DNA from: Mesostigma viride
Lineage: Eukaryota > Streptophyta > Mesostigmatophyceae > Mesostigmatales > Mesostigmataceae
Reading direction: 5' to 3'
Length of the DNA stretch: 64,000 nt
Assembly (NCBI GenBank): GCA_009746045.1
Contig: RPFO01001162.1
Span: 251,001 to 315,000, forward strand
Of this stretch, positions 20,975 to 30,018 are shown piece by piece. A model generated the notes under the pieces. That model was not told the DNA's origin. It did no database searches and saw only the letters and a program-made list of their open reading frames with translations. The translations under genes and the position numbers were made by a program. Position 1 is the first letter of the stretch. Each line of letters begins with the position of its first letter.

Positions 20975-22087
20975 ATGGCTGAGGGACGCCGTAGCAAGGG
21001 TCCAGCCAGTGGGAATAATAATGGGGGTGCTGGTAGTGGAACCGCTCACGTAGATGACGTGGGGCTTACCGGAGAGATTACCAACCTTCCTCACAATAAT
21101 AATAATGCACAAGCTATTCATGGCTTTGATCTTACCACACAGGGTCTTTTAATTGTCAATCAGTTGCAGCCTGTAACCTCAGACTCCAAGCCTAAGCAGG
21201 CTGAAGAGTTTGTGGAGGGATTGGAAGGGTTCCCTAGCTTGTACGGTGGTACAAATTACTATCAAATCTGGATAGGCAGTAGCACTTTTGGCAAGTGTAC
21301 TGACCAGATTAAGGACCTAACCAGGGAGTGCAAAAAGGCCAATAAGGCCTGGGCACTGTACGTGGCTGAGCTGAAGGAGCTGCTGGAGGATCAGAGGAAG
21401 AAGTGGGCATCCATTGGCAGGAAATACCAAGGGTGGGAGGTCAAGGGGGACCTGATCCAGAACTTTCTCAACTATTGTAAGATGGTTGAGGAGGGCAGGG
21501 CTCACGGCTTTAATGTCGCTGATAACATAGCCCTAACCAACTGGCTCAAGGTTTCTGGGCTGGATAAGGCGACACGTGGCTCCTTAAAAGTCATGTGTGC
21601 CCCACACTCTACCCTGAAGGCCTACAAGGTCATCATCAAACAAGCACTCGAGGCAGAGGAGCTGTTTGAGGGTGGAGTGCCAGCAGTGAAGGCTACCCAG
21701 GCAGGCGGGCGTACCCAGGGTGGCTCCAAGACGTCTGAGGCTGACCGAAGCCAAGGAGGGCGTAGGGGCAACCATCACAAGCGCAAGGGAGATCATTCAC
21801 CTGATTCTGACAGGAGGTCACACTCCAAGTCGGTGTTCAGGCGGGTGGGTGGTCAGCCCAAGCAGGGCAACGCGTCTGACAATGGGGGCAGTGGCCAGGG
21901 CAAGTCCAAGATACAATGCTACCTGTGCAAGGGGTGGGGGCACATCAAGAAGGAGTGTCCCAGCTTCAAGAAGTCCCAGGGCCAGGGCAGCAACAAGAAT
22001 AACAACAACAACAAGAAGAACAACAACAAGTCCCAGGCAGGCCAGCCTTCAAAGGGCAGTCAGCAAGAAGACAACAAGGAGCAGTGA
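20975..22087 (+). CDS. copia copy C Gag with CCHC zinc knuckle
   Basis: A 370-codon ORF. Residues 60-230 form the Gag core (EFVEGLEGFPSLYGGTNYYQ, then helices with LTRECKKANKAWALYVAEL and FNVADNIALTNWLKVSGL). A basic Gly/Lys/Arg-rich linker leads to a retroviral-type zinc knuckle, CYLCKGWGHIKKEC (CX2CX4HX4C) near residue 318. The tail is Asn/Lys-rich. Gag would form the particle that packages element RNA. It starts 169 bases after ORF0. It ends in TGA, but the same frame stays open through pol, so part of the product is probably extended. Confidence 0.85.
   Translation: MAEGRRSKGPASGNNNGGAGSGTAHVDDVGLTGEITNLPHNNNNAQAIHGFDLTTQGLLIVNQLQPVTSDSKPKQAEEFVEGLEGFPSLYGGTNYYQIWIGSSTFGKCTDQIKDLTRECKKANKAWALYVAELKELLEDQRKKWASIGRKYQGWEVKGDLIQNFLNYCKMVEEGRAHGFNVADNIALTNWLKVSGLDKATRGSLKVMCAPHSTLKAYKVIIKQALEAEELFEGGVPAVKATQAGGRTQGGSKTSEADRSQGGRRGNHHKRKGDHSPDSDRRSHSKSVFRRVGGQPKQGNASDNGGSGQGKSKIQCYLCKGWGHIKKECPSFKKSQGQGSNKNNNNNKKNNNKSQAGQPSKGSQQEDNKEQ
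22085..22087 (+). other. Single in-frame TGA between gag and pol, candidate readthrough codon
   Basis: Context CAG TGA CTG. From 22088 to the pol ATG at 22229 there are 47 sense codons and no further stop, so gag and pol are one 1580-codon frame broken only here. TGA followed by C is a well-known leaky context in eukaryotes. Confidence 0.65.
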
Positions 22088-25000
22088 CTGTCTGAGGCAA
22101 CCCCTACACACCTTAATTCACCCAAGGGGGAGGCCAGGTGCTCCAATGCAGATTTTATATCTGGGCAACAAGAGGGTGATCTCCAGGTTCAGTGTGGCCC
22201 CAGGTCACCTGGAGAGGTACAGGTTCCTATGAAGACGTCCTTGACAGCTGATGCAGCTGTAAGTATGTCTGACCCTATGCATCCTCGTGCTGGGCACGAG
22301 GGTGGACCTCTCATTTTGAGAGAAACCAATGTACAACCACAGAGGGGTGTGAAGGCCTCTGGTGGTATGCATGTGGTCCCTGCTGGCGGTCCAGGTGTTG
22401 GGCATGAGCAGGGTGACTCAGGCTCTGAGTCAGAACAGGATGGAAGTCAGCATGGTGATGCTGGACAACCTGACAGCACAGTCCTGACTGTGCCAGGGAC
22501 TGCTTCCTCTGTGTACCAGGAGTTGGGTGCCCGAATCCACAACATGTTTGGGCATGCCACTTCTCTGTCAAACAACTTTGCCTTCCGTATGGGCAGGGCA
22601 CCCCTTCTTAAGGCGTGTCAGCAAGCTGCCTCACGGTGTAAGTGCCAGTTGTCCTCCAACAAGCCCAGGAAATCACATGCCAAAGCTCTACCTCAGAGCA
22701 TTGGTGATCTGCAGTGTGATATCCAACACATCAGGGGCATGCAACTGTTGGTGTGCGTGGACAGGTACACGAAATACAAGGTGCTGGAGCATTTACCTTC
22801 TATGAAGAACAGGTACTTGCTGGCTGCCCTGCAGAATGTAAGAGCCAAGTTTCCTACCACAAGGATCCAGGTGGACATGCAGTTTCAGCATCTCAAGGGT
22901 GATCCTACCCTTCCTGAGTTGCTGGTTACACCTAGGGAGGCTCATGGGCAGCAGGGTGCTATCGAGAGGGCAATCCAGGAGGTCAAGAAATTGATCATCT
23001 CTGAAGACTGGGTACCCTTGTCTGCACCTGCACTTGTCAGGAGTGCATGGCTGAGGAACGTGGAGCAGCAGCTGAACAGCAGGGTTAACTTCTACTATGA
23101 TGGAGTTGCTGTCAGCCCAATGGGTCTATATCATGGCCTGTGCCCACCACATGTGCTGGAGGGCTGGAAACATGCTGCACATGTCACCTTTGCCAAGCTG
23201 AGGGAGAAGGACCGGGGTTGGAAGATGCTGGAGCCACAAGTGGGTCAGAAGGTCCTAGCTTGGAAGGAACCTAGCCTTTATGGCAAACGTGGTAGCTGGA
23301 GTCCTGGGGTGGTTACCCAGGTTGATGAAGCTAGCCACGCATGCTTGGTCAGCATGGAGGACGAACCAAAGCATGTACACCGGCTGAGTTGGTCATATGT
23401 CAAGCCTAACCTGATGAATGAGGGCAGTCAGGCACAAGGCTCACAGGATCTGCAGGATTTTCAGGTCCCAGGTGACATCACTGACGCAACGACCACATCT
23501 GTTGCAGGGGAATCTGTCAGCCCTGGCCAGGTTGCAGAGGTACTTGTTGAACAGGCTGCAAGGTCAACAGCTGGGGAGTCAACTGTCAAGCCCAAGGCAC
23601 TAACCAAGCCCAGGGGGACAAGTTTGGCTGGATTGATTGGGGCTCTACAAAGGGCCAAGAAGCAGCCCAAGGTAGCCAAGCTCAGGTGGCATGGCAATCT
23701 GGGGCTGGACACTGCCTTAGAGGTAGACACTAATTCTCAGGTCTCCATTATTGGGACCAGGGCTGCAGCAGGGTACAGCATGTCTGAACCCAGCTATCAG
23801 TTTGTGTCTGACTTCAGTGGCGGGGTACACGTGAAGGTACTGGGTGAGGTATTCATTCCTATCCTTGGACAGGACACTGCTTTTTGTGTCTTGGAGGGCT
23901 ATCAAGGACCTGCTCTTCTGGGGCAGAATTTCCTATGCCAGGATGGGGTAGTGATCACGTCCTCTCTCCTGACTAAGGAAGGGGCTGGTCAGGTCCCACT
24001 GATTAATTTCAGGACCACTCACCTATCACGTGCAGTAACCAGGACGGTTAAGCGTGTGCAAGTGTGCCAGGGGCAGGAGCCCTTGGTTGATGACCTCATA
24101 CTGCCAGCTGCTAGTCATCCAAGCAGTTTGGGCATTGGTCCTCACTCACTTGCTGGACACAGCCCTATCAACTACCAAGGCCTGGTGAAGCTCATGTCCT
24201 CTCCCATTATGTGTCCCCAGGTCACACTGGGTCTGATTAAATCTGGGGAGGACTGGATCTCCAAGAAATGCGTGGAACCTGTCAATGACCTGCCTCCTGC
24301 ACGACGTCTACTCAAGCTCAAGTTTGTCATCAAGATGAAGGAGGTGGACGGGGTCAAGGTACCACATGTCAGGCCAGTGCTGAATGAGTTCAAGGGTACT
24401 GGTGAGTGCACTGCTGAGGAGTTGTATACCCCTGGCATGCTGCATGATACTTGGAGGCTGCTGCTGTGTGTCTTTCTAGGCCTTCTCAACAAGGGCTTGG
24501 ACTATGGCTCAGTGGTGATAGACTTCAAGAGGGCATTTCTGGAGGGTGATGCAGATGTGGCACAGGAAAAGTGGGAGGGCAAGACGCCTTTCTATGTTAG
24601 GGTGCCTGCTGTATGGAAAAGGGACATCCACACGGAGTTCCTTAAAATCCTCAAGGGCCTGGAGGGCCTGAGGTCAAGTCCAATAATCTGGAGGGAGACT
24701 CTCAACCGTTTCCTGAAGGAGCATTGCAACTTGAAGGTCTCTCCTGTAGACCCCTGTCTGTTTCTGGGGCAATGGGAAGGCCTGCCAGTGTATGCTTCGC
24801 TGCACGGGGATGACCTACATCTGATAGCTCCCACGTCGTGGCTTAAGGAGCTGATCTCCATCATTAAGTCCAAGTTTCCTCTGGGTAGGGAGCAATGGCA
24901 GGTGGAGAATGAGCCTCTGCTGTTTGTGGGCATGGAGGCCACACTGGTGAAGAAGGGAGGGGAGTGGCGTATGCTGCTGGTGGGGGGCAATGACTATCAA

Positions 25001-25714
25001 GAGACCCTCATTAGCAAGCTTCCTCCAACCATCACACAGGCACTGTGTCCCATGGTGAGGGGCATGGTTGCTTGGGTGGCAGGCATTTCCAGGCCAGACC
25101 TTATGGTCATAGCCAGGTTGCCTGATGACATGCTGGTGGAGCTAGGGTCTGCCAAGGTGGCTGATCAGGTCAGGGCTTCATCTGGCATTCTGTTGTCTGC
25201 AGTGGATTTATCACAACCCATTTGCATGGAGCTGTATGTGGATAGCTCAATGGACAGCAGGCAGGTCTCCAAGGTCAGGGGCAGGGCTGCAGGGCTCTTT
25301 GTGCTCAGACAGGAAGGCCTGGGGAGTTTGGTGAGCTGGTTTAGTCGCCTGCACAAACGGGTGGCTGTCAGCAGTGATGTGGCAGAATGCAGGGCTATTT
25401 GTGAAGGCATTCACACAAGCCTTTATCTGAAGGAGTTGCTTCATCAGATGACTTCTAACACTCCTTGGCCACTTCAGGTTACCACTCTTCTAAAAACAGA
25501 CTCCATGGGGATGGTGCAGTTTGTGCACAGGCAGATGGCCAGAAGTAGGGACTTGGATTATCTCCTTCTTAAGGAGTTGTCCTCCTTGGCCAATATTGAG
25601 CATATCCCTGGGGTTGACAATCCTGCTGATGCTTTGACCAAGCTAGTGCAGAAGGCAGCAGTGCAATACAAGGTTCTTCAGTCTCTGATGGACCCATCTC
25701 AGCAAGCTGTCTAA
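22088..25714 (+). CDS. copia copy C Pol: integrase, protease-like, reverse transcriptase, RNase H
   Basis: Open over its whole length; numbering is from the ATG at 22229 (1161 codons). Integrase zinc site H104/H109/C137/C139; catalytic D164, D216 and E246 (QQGAIERAI). Protease-like domain: D500 in EVDTNSQVSIIG and PALLGQNFL at 561-569. RT: D765 in VVIDFKRAF, and the YxDD box replaced by SLHGDDLHL (D861, D862). RNase H: YVDSS, SSDVAECRAI, LKTDSMG, then NPADALTKL near the end, the usual copia terminus. The domain order INT-PR-RT-RH differs from the canonical PR-INT-RT-RH. With identical LTRs this is the likely active copy that could mobilise neighbours. Confidence 0.9.
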   Translation: MSEATPTHLNSPKGEARCSNADFISGQQEGDLQVQCGPRSPGEVQVPMKTSLTADAAVSMSDPMHPRAGHEGGPLILRETNVQPQRGVKASGGMHVVPAGGPGVGHEQGDSGSESEQDGSQHGDAGQPDSTVLTVPGTASSVYQELGARIHNMFGHATSLSNNFAFRMGRAPLLKACQQAASRCKCQLSSNKPRKSHAKALPQSIGDLQCDIQHIRGMQLLVCVDRYTKYKVLEHLPSMKNRYLLAALQNVRAKFPTTRIQVDMQFQHLKGDPTLPELLVTPREAHGQQGAIERAIQEVKKLIISEDWVPLSAPALVRSAWLRNVEQQLNSRVNFYYDGVAVSPMGLYHGLCPPHVLEGWKHAAHVTFAKLREKDRGWKMLEPQVGQKVLAWKEPSLYGKRGSWSPGVVTQVDEASHACLVSMEDEPKHVHRLSWSYVKPNLMNEGSQAQGSQDLQDFQVPGDITDATTTSVAGESVSPGQVAEVLVEQAARSTAGESTVKPKALTKPRGTSLAGLIGALQRAKKQPKVAKLRWHGNLGLDTALEVDTNSQVSIIGTRAAAGYSMSEPSYQFVSDFSGGVHVKVLGEVFIPILGQDTAFCVLEGYQGPALLGQNFLCQDGVVITSSLLTKEGAGQVPLINFRTTHLSRAVTRTVKRVQVCQGQEPLVDDLILPAASHPSSLGIGPHSLAGHSPINYQGLVKLMSSPIMCPQVTLGLIKSGEDWISKKCVEPVNDLPPARRLLKLKFVIKMKEVDGVKVPHVRPVLNEFKGTGECTAEELYTPGMLHDTWRLLLCVFLGLLNKGLDYGSVVIDFKRAFLEGDADVAQEKWEGKTPFYVRVPAVWKRDIHTEFLKILKGLEGLRSSPIIWRETLNRFLKEHCNLKVSPVDPCLFLGQWEGLPVYASLHGDDLHLIAPTSWLKELISIIKSKFPLGREQWQVENEPLLFVGMEATLVKKGGEWRMLLVGGNDYQETLISKLPPTITQALCPMVRGMVAWVAGISRPDLMVIARLPDDMLVELGSAKVADQVRASSGILLSAVDLSQPICMELYVDSSMDSRQVSKVRGRAAGLFVLRQEGLGSLVSWFSRLHKRVAVSSDVAECRAICEGIHTSLYLKELLHQMTSNTPWPLQVTTLLKTDSMGMVQFVHRQMARSRDLDYLLLKELSSLANIEHIPGVDNPADALTKLVQKAAVQYKVLQSLMDPSQQAV

Positions 25715-26660
25715 GCTGGTGCATGGTTATAGGGCATTGGAGAGCAGATTGTGTGGTAGTGTCAGCATTGTGACTGGCATAATACCTGTATTTTAGTCTG
25801 TACTAAGGCTCATGGACCATGGTACACTCACTCTGATTTTAATCAGGATACAGCCAGGTTTTGGCTGGGGTTCATGCTGTTGACTACACAAGGTTGACAG
25901 GTCCATTACAGACCATGTATTCTATTTTAAAAGAAATGTATATTTGTACATACTTCTCACAATGGTCTGGGAACCTTTATTCTGGGGTTTATAGGGCGGG
26001 GTTCGATTCCCTGGTATTATGTTTCTACAAGCTGGCCTGTTCAGGTGTTTGCCTGTTCAGACTTCCCTAGTTCCCCAGGGCAGGATTTAATTGTTGCCTA
26101 TGTGTTTCATTTTGTCATTTGTTTGCTGTGGCAGTTTACCATCTGGCAAGTAGACGGGCGCCGTAAGACGGGCGCCAATAGACCCCTGTTGAGAGAATGA
26201 CAGGCAAACTATTGTAATACGCCTTACTTTGTCAAGTGGTATTTTAATTGTCATGGATTTATTGTACTTATATTGAATATGTACTGGGTTTTATGGGATT
26301 AGTATCTGGGATTAATGTAACTCACCGCCAGAAGGTCATTGTACTGGAGGCTCTACCGAGGTGATGGGATTAATTCCTGGAGAAGACCTCATAGAATTAA
26401 CCTGTATGTATTTAATTTTGTGTGCTTCTAATATCTGGTGGTACTCTGTAATGCCACTTCCATAGGTTTTCTCCATTTCTCATGAAATGGTTTTCCCTGT
26501 GGCAGATCTGTTTCTTTTCCAGTTCCTTAAAAGAAAGGGCTGGGGGAATGGCATTGGCCATTAAAGACATCTGTTCAAGCTTCAAGCTGGAGTGAAGGAC
26601 ATTTCAAGCTACTTCAAGGGTCCCTGGCAGGGGATGTGACCCCTAAAGAAAAGAAGGGAT
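25715..26660 (+). other. 3' untranslated region of copia copy C
   Basis: About 950 bases between the pol stop and the LTR; the 841 bases from 25820 are repeated at 27295-28138. It holds the motif GGGGTTCGATTCCC (near 25995), which matches a Pol III B box, but no matching A box or tRNA fold was found. Ends in the polypurine tract. Confidence 0.7.
26645..26659 (+). promoter_or_regulatory. Polypurine tract of copia copy C
   Basis: AAAGAAAAGAAGGGA followed by T and then the LTR start TGGAG. Primes plus-strand DNA synthesis in LTR elements. Its position defines the LTR as 586 bp. Confidence 0.85.
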
Positions 26661-27246
26661 TGGAGTTAACGTAAAGGATTTACGTTAGATGGATAGAGAT
26701 TGTTACGCTCTTTCCAACGGCACCTTGAACGCCTCATTTGGTTAAGGAACGTAAAAGTTATGACGTTTCCTAGGCTGTGCCGACAGTACCCGGCGCGCCA
26801 CTGTGGGCGCGTACGGACACAGGATGTACAAGTGTCACTTTGATAGTCCGCAGGACGTTGACAGGACTTGTACAGGACTTGATGGTCAATTGATAGGTAG
26901 GCGCACTGTAGCGCGCCAGGACCTATGAGACAATTGATGCTGACTAGTGTACGGATAGGTCCACAGGACTAGCCGTATGGACAATTGATAGATCTGCGCG
27001 CCAAAGGCGTGCCAGAGTCTGTGTAATCAATTGATTGACAGTTCAGCTGTGACAGTGCAGCTGAATACTTGGACGCGTCCCTAGTAAGCTATATGAGTGA
27101 CTTGGTCACACCGGGACGCTAGTTCTTGCGTGCACGTTCTCTTGGCACTGCGACCCTGTCGTCTGTGCTGCGTGCAGTCTTGGAAGTGACGTGACTTACG
27201 TCTGTGTTTCCTGATTGTTAATAAAGGCAACTTCCTGCAAGAACCA
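26661..27246 (+). repeat. copia LTR, 3' of copy C
   Basis: Appears identical to 19440-20025 over 586 bases, implying very recent insertion or recent gene conversion. Confidence 0.9.
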
Positions 27247-28138
27247 TGGCGGAATTCGTGGCATTCTTACCCTCACAACTCGTATTACAACTCATGGTAC
27301 ACTCACTCTGATCATAATCAGGATACAGCCAGGTTTTGGCTGGGGTTCATGCTGTTGACTACACAAGGTTGACAGGTCCATTACAGACCATGTATTCTAT
27401 TTTAAAAGAAATGTATATTTGTACATACTTCTCACAATGGTCTGGGAACCTTCATACTGGGGTTTATAGGGCGGGGTTCGATTCCCTGGTATTATGTTTC
27501 TACAAGCTGGCCTGTTCAGGTGTTTGCCTGTTCAGACTTCCCTAGTTCCCCAGGGCAGGATTTAATTGTTGCCTATGTGTTTCATTTTGTCATTTGTTTG
27601 CTGTGGCAGTTTACCATCTGGCAAGTAGACGGGCGCCGTAAGACGGGCGCCAATAGACCCCTGTTGAGAGATTGACAGGCAAACTATTGTAATACGCCTT
27701 ACTTTGTCAAGTCGTATTTTAATTGTCATGGATTTATTGTACTTATATTGAATATGTACTGAGTTTTATGGGATTAGTATCTGGGATTAATGTAACTCAC
27801 GGCGCCAGAAGGTCATTGTACTGGAGGCTCTACCGAGGTGATGGGATTAATTCCTGGAGAAGACCTCATAGAATTAACCTGTATGTATTTAATTTTGTGT
27901 TTTCCTAATATCTGGTGGTACTCTGTAATGCCACTTCCATAGGTTTTTCTCCATTTCTCATGGAATGGTTTTCCCTGTGGCAGATCTGTTTATTTTCCAG
28001 TTCCTTTAAAGAAAGGGCTGGGGGAATGGCATTGGCCATTAAAGACATCTGTTCAAGCTTCAAGCTGGAGTGAAGGACATTTCAAGCTACTTCAAGGGTC
28101 CCTGGCAGGGGATGTGATCCCTAAAGAAAAGAAGGGAT
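27247..28138 (+). mobile_element. Deletion derivative of the copia element between LTRs
   Basis: Consists of 48 bases of leader (primer-binding site onward) fused to an 844-base copy of the 3' untranslated region with its polypurine tract. All coding sequence is gone. It shares the LTR at 26661 with copy C and has its own at 28139, forming a tandem array. Keeps the sites needed in cis for replication. Confidence 0.8.
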
Positions 28139-28725
28139 TGGAGTTAACGTAAAGGATTTACGTCAGATGGATAGAGATTGTTACGCTCTTTCCAACGGCA
28201 CCTTGAACGCCTCATTTGGTTAAAGAACGTAAAAGTTATGACGTTTCCTAGGCTGTGCCGACAGTACCCGGCGCGCCACTGTGGGCGCGTACGGACACAG
28301 GATGTACAAGTGTCACTATGATAGTCCGCAGGACGTTGACAGGACTTGTACAGGACTTGATGGTCAATTGATAGGTAGGCGTGCTGTAGCGCGCCAGGAC
28401 CTATGAGACAATTGATGCTGAGCAGTGTACGGATAGGTCCACAGGACTAGCCGTATGGACAACTGATAGATCTGCGCGCCAAAGGCGTGCCAGAGTCTGT
28501 GTAATCAATTGATTGACAGTTCAGCTGTGACAGCGCAGCTGAATACTTGGACGCGTCCCTAGCAAGCTATATGTGTGACTTGGTAGCACCGGGATGCTAG
28601 TTCTTGCGTGCACGTTCTCTTGGCACTGCGACCCTGTCGCCTGTGCTGCGTGCAGTCTTGGAAGTGACGTGACTTACGTCTGTGTTTCCTTATTCTTAAT
28701 AAAGGCAACATTCCTGCAAGAACCA
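28139..28725 (+). repeat. copia LTR, right end of tandem array
   Basis: 587 bp; differs from the other two LTRs at a dozen or more places by eye, so it is older. Followed by 11 bases of primer-binding-site sequence (TGGCGGAATTC) before unrelated DNA. Confidence 0.85.
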
Positions 28726-28736
28726 TGGCGGAATTC

Positions 28737-29395
28737 AGCACAACCCTCTCTCAACTGTCAAAGACTATGACCGAGACATTATGCTCCATCAAGTCCGGTG
28801 TTTTTTGCAACGTCACCCACATCTGTTCGGTGCTGCCCCTTGGCACAAGCTCTACAAACAGGTCGTGGACCGGCTGGATCGCATAGTATCTCCGCACATC
28901 TGAACCCTGTGATGCCAGATCTCCTTTGCGGCCGTTTCGAGCTTGGCATTGGATTCGTTGTCCACATCATCGCGTCGCTGCAGCAACACGATGTTTTCTG
29001 GCATACGCAGGCTTTTGGTTCCCGCCGCACATTTGAAAGTGCTGTCCTCCGGCTTTTTGCCTTTGCACTGTGTGCAGTTCTTGGACGTTTGGAATCATGG
29101 CATATGGCTAACGTGATGACTGACTAGCTAGACCTTTTCAGTGGTTTTCCATTTGCGGGTATTTCCTCGTAAATGGTGGGAGAGCGATCGCAGCAATGGT
29201 GCTCACCACTAGACACTCCCGGCCAGTTAGGCTCGAAACACACGCCCTGATCAAGCATGCTGTTTCCGGCCCCACCGTCTACAGTCGTGTAGGTCATCTA
29301 GTCGCTCTACACGTAAGCCAGCCATAATTTCAATGCACAAGGATACACATTTCCATCACCATTCATCTTCATCATCCTGAACGACTCGAACACGC
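28737..29395. other. No clear gene; possible coding fragment near 28740-28890
   Basis: A plus-strand frame reads VKDYDRDIMLHQVRCFL and PWHKLYKQVVDRLDRIV before a stop near 28900. It is protein-like but unrecognised. The rest shows nothing that I can support. Confidence 0.25.
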
Positions 29396-29478
29396 GGACA
29401 AGATAACGGCAGGCTCAAGCTACCAATGATGGTCCGAATTCTCCCCATTTCTGGCCTGCGCTGGTTGTCTCCTTGATA
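29396..29478. repeat. Half copy of a hairpin MITE
   Basis: Matches 56924-57002 at about 90 percent, from GGACAAGATAACGGCAGGCTC to TGTCTCCTTGATA. The second inverted arm is absent here. Confidence 0.75.
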
Positions 29479-29639
29479 CTGTTGCTTATCACCTTCTTGA
29501 TGATGAATCTTCAGCCTTCCCGCCTTCACCTTCCCGCCTTCACAAGTCACAATAAACGCGCTTTTAGCTTTAGTGCACTATACACTAGCTAGCTCATCAC
29601 GCAATTATTTGTTCCTACTACAGGTCGGCGCGCCGCAGT

Positions 29640-29830
29640 CTAGGCAAGCAAATGCACCCACCTCGTAAGCCAAAAATATGCCAAAAATACGCGAAAATAC
29701 GCAAAAATGCGCAAAAATACGCGTTGCGTATGAAAGTACCCCATTTTCGCACGCGCCGCTTGCGTATCGCGCATAATACGCTAAATACGGCGTATAATAC
29801 GGCGTATGGCCAGTCACTGAATACGGTAGC
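29640..29830. repeat. AATACGC-rich block, possible hAT-type MITE
   Basis: At least eight copies of AATACGC or AATACGG on one strand or the other. The same words crowd both ends of the hAT element at 44656-45993, where they resemble subterminal transposase-binding repeats. Termini and target duplication could not be fixed. Confidence 0.4.
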
Positions 29831-29874
29831 TGTGCTGCCACCCAGGAATCGGGGGCGCGTCGGCAAGCAGGATA

Positions 29875-30018
29875 TCAGGTTGCAGACGTCAAGCTCAGGA
29901 ACCCCGTGAGCGCCGTCAGCTTAATCACCGGGGCGGGGAGCTGGTCAGGTCCAACGGCGGCGTAGCAGCGGAGTTGCTTGGTGGCGGTGCTCAGCTCGAG
30001 CTCGGTGAACGGCGGTAG
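29875..30018 (-). pseudogene. C-terminal coding part of the gene split by TRIM copy 2
   Basis: Minus-strand frame of 48 codons ending in TGA at 29875 (PPFTELELSTATKQLRCY ... TALTGFLSLTSAT). Removing the TRIM and one GGTAG duplication joins it in frame with the segment beginning at 32024 (ALTEPLADPSEL). I do not recognise the protein. Confidence 0.55.

Noticed and set aside
25990..26010. B-box-like GGTTCGATTCC in the copia 3' untranslated region, repeated at 27475
   Set aside because: No A box at a suitable distance and no cloverleaf; both copies are simply duplicates of the same untranslated region.
25820..27246. A 1427 bp LTR starting TGGTACACTC for copia copy C
   Set aside because: A clear polypurine tract lies immediately before TGGAGTTAACG at 26661, and the 5' copy has only the 586 bp part, so the first 841 bases are 3' untranslated region.
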